The notes beneath the pieces were generated by a model. That model was given only the letters and a program-made list of their open reading frames with translations, did not search any database and was not told the DNA's origin. The translations under genes were made by a program, and so were the position numbers. 64,000 nt of DNA from Dicyema japonicum (lineage: Eukaryota; Dicyemida; Rhombozoa; Dicyemidae), in NCBI GenBank assembly GCA_011109175.1, contig RDEW01000029.1:34158-98157 (forward strand), given 5' to 3'. Positions 1 to 11,440 of the stretch are shown here, piece by piece (the stretch's first letter is position 1; every line of letters starts with the position of its first letter).

Positions 1-2
1 CT

Positions 3-305
3 TCTCTTACACCGACTTTCATGTGTATAGAGTTTCCTCTTATACACCATTATTGCCCCCTCTAACTCCACCTTTGCCCTACTCAACTCTTTGAGGTCCC
101 AGTTGGGAACACGGAGTTTACTAATTAGCCCCTTTACTATAGGCGGTGCTTTTTCTCTAACCCCTCTCGCCACACTACTTATGTGCCCCTCCAGTGCTTC
201 CAGCTCAGTCTGTCTCCAAGCAATCTTGGCACAGATCTGCCCCCTCCATTTACTGGGTGGTCTGGGCTTGTCCGTCAATTCCTCAATTTTTCTAATCACT
301 GTGGG
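3..305 (-). CDS. unrecognised open frame running off the left edge
   Basis: Reading the minus strand from about 305 to the edge there are roughly 100 codons without a stop. The frame is rich in Lys, Arg, Glu and Trp, with no low-complexity bias (e.g. WRGQICAKIAWRQTEL in the middle). I do not recognise a domain. The charged, helical character and the LINE-rich surroundings make a linker region of a retrotransposon protein as likely as a host exon. The plus-strand frame over the same bases is a shadow. Confidence 0.3.
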
Positions 306-454
306 TTGAGTTTTTAATCAACTATACTCATAACTGATTCTGATGTTCAGAGAGACTTGTCACTGTATCTCCCACGTTTATATTATTGTTGAAAATTGCA
401 TACTTCGTATGAAGAAACAATTTTTCTAATCACTGTGGGTTGAGTTTTTAATCA
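284..454. repeat. 36-bp direct repeat, two copies
   Basis: Positions 284-320 and 418-454 carry the same stretch (TAATCACTGTGGGTTGAG at its centre). The offset is 134 bp. It is one of many short head-to-tail duplications in the window. Confidence 0.7.
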
Positions 455-489
455 TTCGCAGATTTATATTAAATTGCGATTCCTGCTCA

Positions 490-1338
490 AATTTTAATTC
501 TCTAAACACATCTGAAGAAATTAAAATGCTCACTGTTTCTAAAAATTATGAACGATTTATGGCTGATTGCTTCGATCTTAGAAGATATCTTCGAAAAATA
601 ATGAATTCAAATGGATTTTAACAATGATCGATTGTTTTTCCAAGTATGCCTCGGCATTTCCGCTTTTAATAAAACGGCGGAAAATGTAAAAACTTCATTG
701 GAACATCTTTTTTTGACGGTTGGTCCACCAGTGTCATTACATACTGATAACGGAAAAGAATTCCGTAATTCAATTATGACTAATTTTCTCAGCGATTGGA
801 AAGTCAACTCAATTCACGGAAAACCTAGAAATCCTAAATTACAGGGTCAAGTCGAATGTATAACCAAACGCTTAAACATTTGTTAGCAAAAACAATCTTC
901 GAAACAAGATCAACAAAGTGGGTTAATATTAAAAAAACCGTTTACAAATGTAATGTGTCTTGCCATCGTGCGACGGGAAAATCGCCGTTTAAATTATTTC
1001 GTGCCAAGTTTCAATGTTGGTGAAGTATCTGACTTGAAACTGTCAGATGAGTCAACTGAGGAATGTAGTAAGGAGGTACATTGGAGAAATATAAGAACAA
1101 AACAAAAGAAAACGCCAATAAAAATTTCAGAAAGGAAGATATAAATATTGGGAACTTTATACGTACAAAAAGAGACTTTGATAACAATCAACTGACAAGA
1201 AAATTCCCATTGGAGAGTTTTTTTGAGAGAGAATACCAAGTGATTAAAGAGCAATTGCACTCTCTCATAGTCGAAGATTCTACAAAAAACAAACAAAAAA
1301 TATCAAAGACCCGAATTAAAAAATTCAACAACAATTAG
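490..1338 (+). pseudogene. retroviral-type integrase remnant (KRBA2/SCAND3-like)
   Basis: The frame at 611-886 shows an rve integrase core: a DNGKEF motif followed by HGKPRNPKLQGQVE, the pattern of integrases in Gypsy/GIN-type elements and their KRBA2/SCAND3 derivatives. Downstream pieces in other frames (895-1010 reading CHRATGKSPFKLF, then 1081-1338, Lys-rich) look like the continuation, so the gene is broken by stops and frameshifts. No LTRs or terminal repeats were seen. The first catalytic Asp and the zinc-binding N-terminus were not found. Confidence 0.6.
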
Positions 1339-1418
1339 ATATGTTTTTTACATTCTCTTATTTTCTATTATGGATTTGGTTAAAGTCAATTTCTTGAATG
1401 GGTTAGGATGAATTACAG

Positions 1419-2416
1419 CAGCGGTTCTCAACCTGGGGTCGATTCGACCCCCAGGGGTCTAAAATCAATCCAGATCGATCGTAAGGGGGTCAAAAATGAA
1501 ATATTTGGGGGTCGAAAATAAATTTAATACATTTAATTTTTTCATTTTAAATTAAGTTAGTCTATTTTTAAAGTGGTAAACCTTTGTTCTTTAGAATTTT
1601 TAAAATTACCATGCTTGTTTTTGTTCGTGTATGAGTCGTCCTTCTACAGTAAAAATTCGTCAATATAAAAATGAATTTTTGGCATTTGGATTTATAAAAA
1701 ATTCTTTTGATGATTGACCATATGCTTACTGTGTTATAAGTCATTATCAAATGATGCAATGAAACTGTCCAAATTGTTGGATCATCTTAGGAGAAAACAT
1801 TCGAATAAAAAAGATAAACCATTAGAGTATTTTGAAGAATTAAAGGATTTTTCCGTAAACAAAAAACGATTGACACTGTTTTTACAAAAAGTAATGAAAG
1901 AAACAATAGTTGTTATTTTAAATTATATTTAGGAGGACTAATTGCATCCTATAAAATTGCAATGAGAGTTATCCAAAATTGTGGACAGAAATAGCACAAT
2001 TGCTACTATATTTTCCGACATCATACTGTGTTGAATGCGGATTTAGCATTCTACATCGAATTGTAAATAAAGAACGAAACAGATTGGATGTGTCCATTAG
2101 AGGAGATATTCGTTTAAAAATAACACAAATAGTGCTAAATACCGAATCTTTGGTGAAAAAATATCAATCACATGGATCCCATTGATATTTAATTCTTTTT
2201 TTTATTATAGATTTATTCAAAGATACCAACTTGATATCGAGTATATACTTTTTTTGTTTGATTTAATTATTAACAATGAATTGATTTTAGATAGTTAACT
2301 AATTTTACTTAGAATTGTCTGTTCTAAATAAAAAAATTTTAAGGGATCAATTAAATATTAGGGGGGTCGAAAAAAAGTCAAGGGGTCGACGAGTAAAAAA
2401 AGGTTGAGAACCCCTG
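1419..2416 (+). mobile_element. internally deleted hAT transposon (SPIN/ZBED5-like) with TIRs and 8-bp TSD
   Basis: The element starts CAGCGGTTCTCAACCT at 1419 and ends with the inverted complement of CAGGGGTTCTCAACCT at 2416. It is flanked by AATTACAG (1411-1418) and AATTAGAG (2417-2424), an 8-bp duplication with one mismatch, the size hAT elements make. These ends are the hAT-Charlie/SPIN consensus type. Inside, 1714-1932 encodes a BED-finger region (CLLCYKSLSNDAMK, then KLLDHLRRKHSNKKDKPLEY). Positions 1979-2185 encode the hAT dimerisation end (SYCVECGFSILHRIVNKERN, then RLDV). The catalytic middle is missing, so this is a non-autonomous deletion copy with stops. Confidence 0.85.
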
Positions 2417-2623
2417 AATTAGAGCATCGGTTGTTTTTGACAGAATACAATGTTTGAACTCTAATTAAATTGATTGTAATTTTTATCCATAAATTCTCTT
2501 TTTATTTTTGATATTAATATATTACTACTATAAATAAATCCTTAGTTAAAAGCTATCCAAATTTTATTATACATAATTCAAATATGAATTTTTTAGGGTT
2601 TCTGTGTTATGCAAGCGACAGAT

Positions 2624-2638
2624 TTTTGAACTTTTGTC
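2624..2638. repeat. target-site duplication, 5' copy
   Basis: TTTTGAACTTTTGTC directly precedes the LINE at 2639 and recurs exactly at 4974-4988. Confidence 0.9.
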
Positions 2639-4973
2639 TTATGGATAAAAATTACTGGTGGGAGATTTGAACGCCAAGAACAGGACCTATGGATGCTATG
2701 GAAACAACAGGGACGGTCAACTACTAGCAGATTTGGTCGGGGAAATTGGAGTCGAAGTCTTAACGACCGAAGAACCTAACCACTTCTCATACTACGGGGG
2801 TGATATGCTGGGATTGGCCTTAGTATCTCCACAACTACTAGACCATGTAAACAGGCCAAGGTTACTCTGGGATATAGGGAGTGACCATATCCCTATGGAG
2901 ATGACTATAAATCTTGAACCGGATATTATTGAAGACATTTTTCTGTATTATGATACCTCGTCGGTAGACTGGGAACATTATCGTCATTATTTATCGAAGA
3001 GTATGTTAATGAAGATTAATTATTCCTTTTCTACACATAATGAGTTGGATTATTTCAATCAAGATTTATCCAATACTATTACGATGTATCTGCGATTATA
3101 TGCAAAGAAGATTTACTCAAAAATCCTTCCGAAAACGAATCAGTCCTGCCCTCCCTCTATTCGGGGTCTTATTCGCGAGAGGAATACTCTAAAGACGAAA
3201 CACAGACGATGTGTGGACATGTGGGATAGGATAACTTTGAAAAACAATATCGATGCTAACCAAAAAGTTATACAAAGAGCCTGGAAGTTGTATTCCGAAA
3301 ACCAAGTTAGGAAAGCAGCCTCGAAAGTGCACCGGAAGAATCCTTGCTTCTGGAAATTGTACTCCAGACTGACCAACAAAAATTTGAGAGCAAAGAACAT
3401 TGTACTGGCGGATCAAGATGGAAGAACAATTCCCCTGGACAGAGTACCGTCAGTATTCAGGAAACAATTAGAAAACATACAGGGAGTAGACCCAGTCAGT
3501 ATTATATCTGAAAAATTCTCAGAGGATATATCTAGCTCTATGGATTACTCCATAGACGATCTGAATAGTATGGTAGAGGAAATCACATTGGCAGAAGTCA
3601 AGACTGCTATACGGGAGTGCAAAAACAAGGCTCCTGGTTTTGATAGCATTCCGATGACTATGTTTAAAGAAGGATCCGATGAATTTCTATCTGTTCTACA
3701 AAAGATGTATAACGCAAGTTTCAAGCTCGGACATTCCCCTTCACTATGGAAGCACTCAATTGTAAAGATGATCCCTAAACCTGGAAAGTCGAGGAAAGAT
3801 CCTCTTAGTTATAGGCCTATAAGCCTTATCTGTTCTACATCGAAGATTATGGAACGGATTATTTTCAAGAAATTGAATCAATATATAGAAAAGATTAATT
3901 TTCTACAGTGTTACCAATGGGGTTTTCGGCCAGGGAGATCGTGCGGAAATTGCATTTACTCTCTAAACTATGAGATTGCAAATGCTTTTGAGAAGAGGAG
4001 CCAGTTGAGCCTTGTCTGCCTTGACATCTCTAAGGCTTTCGACAGTGTATGGCACGAGGCCTTATTCTGTCAATTGGTTCGATCAAAAATTTCAAGACAA
4101 ATGTTCCTATGGCTGAAGAACCTGTTGACTGGGAGGATATCAAACGTGGTGGTTGGTGGAAGATATTCCGAAGATATATTGTTTAAAAGAGGAGTGCCGC
4201 AGGGGTCTATTCTAAGCCCTCTATTATTCAACATATTTATGGAAGATTTTCCTTCTCCACAAAACGTTAGGACCAAGCTGATGATTTATGCGGATGACAT
4301 CTTAATCCTAGACTCATCTCTGAAGGCCTACATCTCTGAGCGACGAATCGGGGCTTTTGTCGACAGAGTTCGGACATGGTGCGATAGGAGAGGGATGAAA
4401 CTATCCACAGAAAAATCCAGTTACTTGCGAATATGCAGGCTGGGTCGACACCAGAGAGAGATGTATACGCTACGGATACCGAGAGTCTCTAGCCTGAAAT
4501 ACCTGGGGATTGCAGTGGATGGAAGAGGATCGTATCGGAAGGACATCGAGGAGCGGAGAAAGAAGGCCGTTCAAGCGATGTTCTGCTCCAGAAAACTTAT
4601 GCTGGACGCCGATACAATGCTCTATATCTTCCGAACTGTGATTCTCCCAAGACTGATATACGGATGCGAGGGATGGTATTATACTCCCTCGAGAGAAAGG
4701 ATTCTCGCTCGCCTGGAGAAAATAAGGCGAGCGGCGATAAAAATATCTCTGGGGAGGAAATTACATGAAAGCCTCTCCGAGGAAGAGAATAGCCTTGTCA
4801 GGCCGGTAAAAATAGATATCGAAGTAAGGTTGGGTAACCAGCTTCTCAATGCGTACTAAATGGACGACTACAATGGAGATGGGATACGTGTGAAGTGTCC
4901 AGGCCGCTAAGGCGGACACGATTAAAATCCCTTTAATTAACTCCCTACTTACTTTGGAATAAATTTGATTTGA
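2639..4973 (+). mobile_element. 5'-truncated but otherwise intact non-LTR retrotransposon (family C)
   Basis: The copy is delimited by a 15-bp target-site duplication, TTTTGAACTTTTGTC, at 2624-2638 and 4974-4988. It starts inside the endonuclease domain and ends with a short 3' UTR and a TTTGATTTGA-like tail, as expected for target-primed reverse transcription with 5' truncation. No stop codon or frameshift interrupts the 734 codons of its single frame, so insertion is likely recent. A decayed relative lies at 34190-36700. Confidence 0.9.
2658..4859 (+). CDS. LINE endonuclease (partial) / reverse transcriptase, 733 aa open
   Basis: The N-terminus is the end of an APE endonuclease: GDLNAKN near residue 2 and SDHIPMEM near residue 76. 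A 200-residue linker follows, then a full reverse transcriptase with NKAPGFDSIP, PLSYRPISLI, WGFRPGRS, SKAFDSVWH, GVPQGSILSP and the catalytic MIYADDILIL. No RNase H domain is visible. The layout and motifs suggest the Jockey/CR1 side of the LINE tree. The true start of the ORF is lost to 5' truncation, so the apparent first codon is not a biological start. Confidence 0.88.
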   Translation: MGDLNAKNRTYGCYGNNRDGQLLADLVGEIGVEVLTTEEPNHFSYYGGDMLGLALVSPQLLDHVNRPRLLWDIGSDHIPMEMTINLEPDIIEDIFLYYDTSSVDWEHYRHYLSKSMLMKINYSFSTHNELDYFNQDLSNTITMYLRLYAKKIYSKILPKTNQSCPPSIRGLIRERNTLKTKHRRCVDMWDRITLKNNIDANQKVIQRAWKLYSENQVRKAASKVHRKNPCFWKLYSRLTNKNLRAKNIVLADQDGRTIPLDRVPSVFRKQLENIQGVDPVSIISEKFSEDISSSMDYSIDDLNSMVEEITLAEVKTAIRECKNKAPGFDSIPMTMFKEGSDEFLSVLQKMYNASFKLGHSPSLWKHSIVKMIPKPGKSRKDPLSYRPISLICSTSKIMERIIFKKLNQYIEKINFLQCYQWGFRPGRSCGNCIYSLNYEIANAFEKRSQLSLVCLDISKAFDSVWHEALFCQLVRSKISRQMFLWLKNLLTGRISNVVVGGRYSEDILFKRGVPQGSILSPLLFNIFMEDFPSPQNVRTKLMIYADDILILDSSLKAYISERRIGAFVDRVRTWCDRRGMKLSTEKSSYLRICRLGRHQREMYTLRIPRVSSLKYLGIAVDGRGSYRKDIEERRKKAVQAMFCSRKLMLDADTMLYIFRTVILPRLIYGCEGWYYTPSRERILARLEKIRRAAIKISLGRKLHESLSEEENSLVRPVKIDIEVRLGNQLLNAY

Positions 4974-4988
4974 TTTTGAACTTTTGTC
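4974..4988. repeat. target-site duplication, 3' copy
   Basis: Exact second copy of TTTTGAACTTTTGTC, directly after the LINE tail. Confidence 0.9.
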
Positions 4989-5336
4989 GCGTTTTCAATT
5001 CTTTTGATAATGTTGCAATTGTTCAATACTTGTGGTCATTATGGATATATTGTGATTCCTTTGGTTTCATTAAGACTCCTGTAACCATATGTTTTGGACT
5101 GATAAGTTTGACTTATTGAAAAAGTGCTCCAAAGCGGGGTTTTGTATTTTAAATTTAGGCTTCCTATTGGTCAAAAAATGTAAAAATCATTCAAAATAAT
5201 ATTTATTAAAAAATCGCCCCCAAAACAGAGGGTGCCCGAAGGCCGGGGTCGTACTGTATATAAATTCCAAAAGAGGAAGATTGATTTTCAAAAATAATTA
5301 CAATTTCAATGGAAAAAAAAAGCTCAATTACAATCC
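4989..5336. other. non-coding stretch
   Basis: AT-rich sequence with no recognisable gene or repeat family. Confidence 0.5.
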
Positions 5337-5964
5337 TTCTGTCATTGTTGATCCAAGGAACTGAGTGCTCTTAACGGATGAACAGGTGAATAGAACTAAA
5401 AAGAGATTATTTGACCTTGAACTAAAAATCAAGAATCACAAAACATATAAGAATGTGGGGATACATTACACATAATATTGACATTCACATTGAACCCATT
5501 ACCTCATCGTCGAATGACGAATTCGAAAATTATTTGAACAAAATTGAAAGAGCAAAACGAATTAAAACCGACCACTTAAGACCTTTGAATTCAAATTGCA
5601 ACTTTTAAAACAGAAATTCGATTCCTGGACTGATGTTATACTTCAATACGATCGTTCTTGGCAAATACCACTTTATGGTCTTATTGAGTATTACCCTGAA
5701 ACTATCAAAAAATCAGCTATGATATCTCTTGCTCTACCTCCTACACAAGTCGGCGTAAAAAGAATGTTTTCTGGGCTAAAATTTATCAAATCAGACCTTC
5801 GAGCTTCTATGAAGGAAGACCTGGTCGAAGCTATATTATTTCTAAAAAATAATAGTTAAATTTTCTTTTCTAAATGTTTTTTCTGTTATTCTTACAACGT
5901 CTGAATTTTTTTGTATAATAACCGGAGTCGGAGTCGTGCTATATTTTACCGAATCCACAGCCCT
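5337..5964 (+). mobile_element. hAT transposase 3' fragment with one terminal repeat
   Basis: The conceptual frame begins VDPRN and TDEQVN (with stops), then is open at 5596-5859. It carries the hAT dimerisation signature ALPPTQVGVKRMFSGLKF followed by SDLRASMKEDLVEAILFL. About 85 bp later the sequence ends in TACCGAATCCACAGCCCTG (near 5946-5964), matching the TIR of a common hAT group that begins CAGGGCTGTGGA. No matching left TIR was found, so the copy is truncated and dead. Confidence 0.75.
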
Positions 5965-6539
5965 GGATAGAATGAATGAATCTTTAACTACAAACCAACA
6001 GAACAGCGTGTATCACTTTTGTTTATTTTAAATATTTTTTTTAAATAAATAATTTGTAAATTTATTTAGTGAACTAAAAATTTACTATTTTAATCATCTC
6101 TACATAAAGGAACCTCCAATTCTAAAACGAACTGGAATCGTTTTCATTTTCATAAATACACTCTCTTTTCATTTTCGAATCGTTTTCATTAATATAAATT
6201 TTGTTTTCATAAATATAAATTTTTAAAGAATTTTTTAGGTTTTAAAAATCAAAAATAACATCAAAAATTGATTATTCTGCCTTAATTTCCAGATAATGGA
6301 AATAATATTTCATATAAAATCATTATAATTGCATTCTTAACAATAGCCAATCATCCATAAAATCAATAATATTCTCATGCAACTGATTAGTCTAATTCTC
6401 TCTAATTTTATCAATTCTCGTTAACATTCTTATATCAAAGCTTAAGGAATATTGATAAAACTAATCTACAAATTGTTGTTAGAGTAGAATAAATGAACAG
6501 ATTAGTAAATTAAATAAAAATCCAGTTATAAATAATATA
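5965..6539. other. AT-rich intergenic region 3' of the Ca2+ pump gene
   Basis: Strongly AT-rich with simple repeats. It includes the probable 3' UTR of the minus-strand gene ending at 6540. No other feature seen. Confidence 0.5.
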
Positions 6540-9500
6540 CTAAAGGACAGTGACTGATGGTCGTTGACTTAGGTTAGGGTCCTTTTTATCTTGTGCCAAA
6601 CATTCATTGAATGCTCGTATTACTCTCAGTTGAGAACGAATACGCTGGGCAGATCTTATCCACAAGATTTGTCCGTGGGATTTGCTTAGGACACTCATTC
6701 GTTCCTCAGTAATTATTTGGATCTCTTCGCTGGGCATTCTCCCTACAGCAATTCCCCTGGGAAGTCTTTTCGTGGGAATGAATATGAGGATCTATAATAA
6801 CAAGTCCAGTCCACCTGCTCCCATATAAGTGACCCCAATCCAAACACAAAGCAAATTATCCAATCAACGAATGTCAAATGTCGTGTTTTAAACACATACG
6901 ATCCAAATTCCACAATAATCACGTGCACAAAAAACGTGGATAACCAAATTACTGAAAACATAGGATTCTTGAGTATATTTTCGAACACGTTTCTCTCTCC
7001 GTGAATTTTTCTACAGTTTATTTCATTCATTAAGGTCATCAGTACAAACACGTTAAAAATAATGGTAAAATCCCCCTCTGGAGACTCAGAAAAGTGGAAC
7101 ATTGGCTCTACGATAACAAAATCGACCCACCGAGGTATAAAATGACAAATATGACCACAAGCTGGTAGAATGAATGACCAAGTATGGACTTCATCATATT
7201 CCTCGATATTAGGGCTTTCGTCCTTCCGTAAGGCCGTCTGTTAAGCAAAGCCTCCGTCGGTTTTTCGGTGGCCAAGGCCAAAGAAGCGAAGGTGTCCATG
7301 ATCAGATTAACCCACAGCATTTGGATGGCAGAAAGGGGACTTGACTGGCAATAAATTCAGAAGGAACCAGAAAAACAGCCGATCCAACAAAGGCGACGAT
7401 TACAGCCACCATGTTTACTGTGAGCTGAAACTTGAGGAATTTTGAAATGTTGTCGTATACATTCCTCCCCCACATTACAGCCTTCACTATACTGGAAAAG
7501 TTATCATCCGTTATGATTATGTCAGAAGCCTTCTTGGCCACGTCAGTACCAGCCATCCCCTAAAATAAGTCCCCCCATACCATAGAAAACCCGACGTCAG
7601 CCTTCTTTAGTGCAGGGGCGTCGTTGGTTCCGTCTCCGGTCACGGCGACTACTTGACGGTTCTTAGACAAATTGCTGTTAATGATCCCATTAATGAGAGT
7701 GTATTTATCCGCGGGGGATGACCGAGCCAGAACCATCAGTTTGGGCCATATTTTGTCCAATAATCTTTGGTCGACCTTCCAATAAGCCAATATAGACCTT
7801 GTTATCAGGGGTTCTGATCATGAGATTAAATTTGGCACTGTCCATGATAAGAGAGTTATCGTTGGGGGTTATAATACCACATTTGAGGGCGATTGACTGA
7901 GCTGTGTTGATATTGTCCCCAGTAATCATCCTCACAACGATTCCTGCTTTTTTGACCTTTCTTATGGCTTCAGGGACCTCATCTCTAATCGGGTCCTCAA
8001 TCCCCGTAATAGCCACACAGGTCAAATCCTTGAAAACCGAATCCTCGTCATCCCAGTCAGGCTCTACAATAAAGACACCCAACTACCTTCATCAAGGGGG
8101 AAATCCCTGTAGGCCAAACAAAGAGTCCTCAGTCCAGACTTGGCCATTTGAGATATCACATTCTCAAAGATATACTTAATATCAGATGTCTTTAGAAAAT
8201 GGATCTGTCCCTTGGTGTTAAACGTGGAGGAACACCTAAGAATATATGGAAACAGTCACTTATAGAGGATCAACTCGGTAGCACCCTTGCAATACAGTCT
8301 AAAAGAGTTGTCAGTCCTAATGACAGTGGACATTGACTTTCTGATAGAATTGAAGGTGTAAAGCTTATAGAAGGATTGCTGAGGATAATCAGTTCTTATT
8401 TGTTTATAATTTACGTTAAATCGACCCAACAATCCCAACAAGGCACATTCCGTCTTGTTGCCCATCTGTTTGGGTCTTCCAGAGACATCATCCACCAAGA
8501 CAGACGTATAGGATGAGTTTACTGCTATACAAGGTTTGAGGACCTTCATGATCTCTGTGGGAATGATCTCCACTCTCGGCACAAATTTAAAGTACTTTCC
8601 TGAAATGAAAAAAAAGTGAACCAGCAATAAAAAGTTCGACCACAGTCATCCTATTCGTAGTAAGAGTACCCGTTTTATCAGAACAAATGGTCGTGGCACT
8701 CCCCATTGTCTCACAGGCGTCCAAATGACGAACCAAATTGTTGTCATAAATCATTTTCTTCACAGAATAAGCCAGAGACAATGTCACAGCCAGTGGAAGT
8801 CCCTCGGGCAGGGCAACCACAAGAACAGTGACACCTGTGATGAAATGTCCTATCAAAAGGTGAAGGTGCATTCCACTGTCCCATGGCTTATTCTCAACAG
8901 CGTAGGTCTTTACACAGAAACGGATCAGTAGAGTAATGGTGGTGAGAACTGCCATTATGAGTCCTGGGAGTAATTTACACTAAAACCGAAAACTCCGATC
9001 TTCAAAGTCAGTTTTGACAGTTTACTTTGAAGAATTGATTGCTGACTGCCTTTAATCTCCTCCATGTTGTTATTCTGGTAAGTTTGGACTACAAATGAGC
9101 ATAATCAAACGTAGATCCATAGTCTCCCCTTTTTCGTGGTTTTCTGCAATAACAAGAATAATCACCAATTTCGACCCCCTTATTTTTCTTGGATTTTTTC
9201 TTGACAACTCCCAATAGAGAAGCAATAATTCCCGACTGAGAATTAACACCAACAGCGAGGACCAGCATGGTTCCACTCCCCTCCATCACGTGGGTTCCTT
9301 AGGGTGAATCATTGGGTTTACCAGAGAAAACAAGGGGGTTACGAGTCTTGCTCTTTTTGACAATATCAGACTCACCAGTGAGGGAACTCTCATCAATCTT
9401 TAGGTCGGATGAGTAAATGATGACTCCATCAGCGGGGATGAGATCCCCATATTTGAGAGAACAGAGATCACCCACTACGATTTGATCCACGTTTATGTTG

Positions 9501-10033
9501 GTGATCTTTCCACCTCGAGTCACACTGAAGTTGCTTTCCTGACTGATTTGACCGTAAAGTCCCTGAAACTGTTTCTCCTTCTGGTAGTCGTTAACAGCTG
9601 TCACCAAAACGACTAGAAAAACAGCAATCACAATCGCCAAGGACTCAATCCACTGCAAGTTGTGGTCCCCATCTTAATAGAAATGTCATGGATACCGTTA
9701 CTGGGTACAAACGACACACCGAACGAAACAACGGCAGCTCCCAACAGAATCAGTAAAATTGTATCATTGAAGGCCTCCAAGAGTAGTTGTATAAATTTTT
9801 TTGGGGGCTTAGAAGGGATCACGTTTTCCCCGAAAAGATCTCGGTGACGTTCAATGATAACGGAATCGTCGGGGAGACCTAAACTAAATTCAGTTATAAC
9901 CAGAATCCACTGAAGAGTTGAGTAAACTACAAAGCCTCTCCACTGATTGAAACTCCTCCTCAATATATTTGACAGCATCAACAGATCTGTACTTGAGAAT
10001 ATTTGCGAGTTGAGGGACAGTAAGATTCGTCAT
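6540..10033 (-). CDS. ATP2B: plasma-membrane Ca2+-transporting ATPase (PMCA), 15 exons, 1058 aa
   Basis: P2B-type ATPase that exports Ca2+ across the plasma membrane. Fourteen GT..AG introns of 21-24 nt are removed: 9879-9900, 9673-9695, 9298-9321, 9144-9165, 9089-9110, 8964-8986, 8600-8621, 8236-8259, 8064-8086, 7776-7797, 7560-7580, 7345-7367, 7108-7130 and 6792-6814. This leaves 3177 nt, a single frame. Visible motifs are PEGLP (364-368), the phosphorylated Asp407 in DKTGT, TGDN, and TGDGTND (723-729). The tail has a calmodulin-binding/autoinhibitory helix (about 1016-1036, [20 protein letters not shown]) and ends VTVL, a class I PDZ ligand. The ATG at 10033 matches the family start [10 protein letters not shown].. 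in context. Length is slightly below the vertebrate 1200 aa because the post-helix tail is short. It appears intact and functional. Confidence 0.97.
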
Positions 10034-10895
10034 TATGATATTTTATCTGTAATCGTATTTATGTGAGAATTTAATCGCAGTGCAAGACTAACAGCGATGG
10101 ATAATAAGTCGGATGGAAATTATAAATGTAAGAATATTGATCACAGCTTGGTATGCATTATTGATGACAATTAAACCTATTCATAAATGACAGGTAAATA
10201 AAAAATAATCATTTACTACGAGAATCAACTTAATTATAATTTTTAAATTATTTATTTTTTGAATAAAAATTTGAATAAACGCGCCAATTTTAAACAATTT
10301 TTACGACCTTGTGTACCATCTACAAGATAACAAGCATTCATTTAAGTGAGGTCAATTAAGATTGATTAATGACTTGATGCTAATTCAGCTGATCAACTGT
10401 TTCTATTAAATGAACATTAATCAATTAGGCAATTAGCAATTGGCATTTCAGACAAATTATCCTGTCTACAAATCACTGTTAAATCATCCATGTCAATCCA
10501 TTTAAAATTATATTAGCGTTGCTTTTCTGACTTTTTACATATTTTTTATTATCAAAAGCAAAAAATCAATTAAAAATGATCCCCACTGATATATCGACGT
10601 TGCTTTTCCTAATCGATTCTTACAAATTTGTAGAAAATTAGTATCTATGATTATTATTATTAAAAGTCTAAAAGATCGTGCTTCAGTTGTTAAATTAAAA
10701 ATACATCTTTTTTCTATAAAAAGAACATGGTTTAATTGTTGTGGTGTTTTTATATTTCAATTAGAAATTAATGTCTAAAGCTTCACTGCCAACCGCAAAA
10801 CAATTTCCGGCTATTCTATTTAAAAATCTTGGAAACGGGGATTTACTTTTCTAACGTCGATTTTCAACCATTAGATTAATCACAATGTAAATCTC
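10034..10895. other. intergenic / upstream region of PMCA
   Basis: AT-rich, and includes the presumed promoter and 5' UTR of the minus-strand PMCA gene. I see no coding frame or clear core promoter motif. Confidence 0.45.
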
Positions 10896-11440
10896 TTGAA
10901 AACAGGCACTAATACGGCCAATACCGGAACCTGGAAGACCAAGAGATGACCCTTTTAGACTTGTGTCACTACTATGTTTCATGTCTTGTGCTCGGGAGAA
11001 TAAAAAATTTTACCAGATAGGCCTTTTCAACATGGATTCAAAAATGAGAAATCTACATACAAACATTGACAGATTTCACTCGATTCGAATTTGTAAATAA
11101 GCAGAAGCACTTAACAGCAGTCCACTGTTCGATCGACATTAACAAAGTGTTAGACTCAGTCTCGAGGATGATACTATTCTGCTCTGTTTAATTTTTTTCT
11201 GCCCGATCTCCCGAATCTGGAATTCGATAATGATGTTTTACTCTTTTGGCTCCGCGAGATTGGGACATCCAGAAGGCCACAGGAAGAATACAAATTAACC
11301 TGGACCAGCTTAACGCCTGGATAATGGAAAACTGACTCATGGTAATGCAAAGAAGTCATCTACCTTGGACAAAGGATTTGGAAGGAAGACAGTCACCTTG
11401 AGTTAAACAATGTCGATATCTTTTTCAACAGATGTTCGGG
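10896..11440 (+). pseudogene. LINE reverse-transcriptase remnant
   Basis: Broken frames read IPEPGRPRDDPFR (finger region), IDINKVLDSVSR (motif A context) and INLDQLNAWIMEN (thumb), all on the plus strand in the expected order with stops between. The palm with the catalytic Asp pair is missing. The last part falls inside the duplicated block 11183-12527. Confidence 0.65.

Noticed and set aside
7904-8179. Plus-strand ORF inside PMCA
   Set aside because: Shadow of the minus-strand PMCA exons, which carry all conserved motifs.
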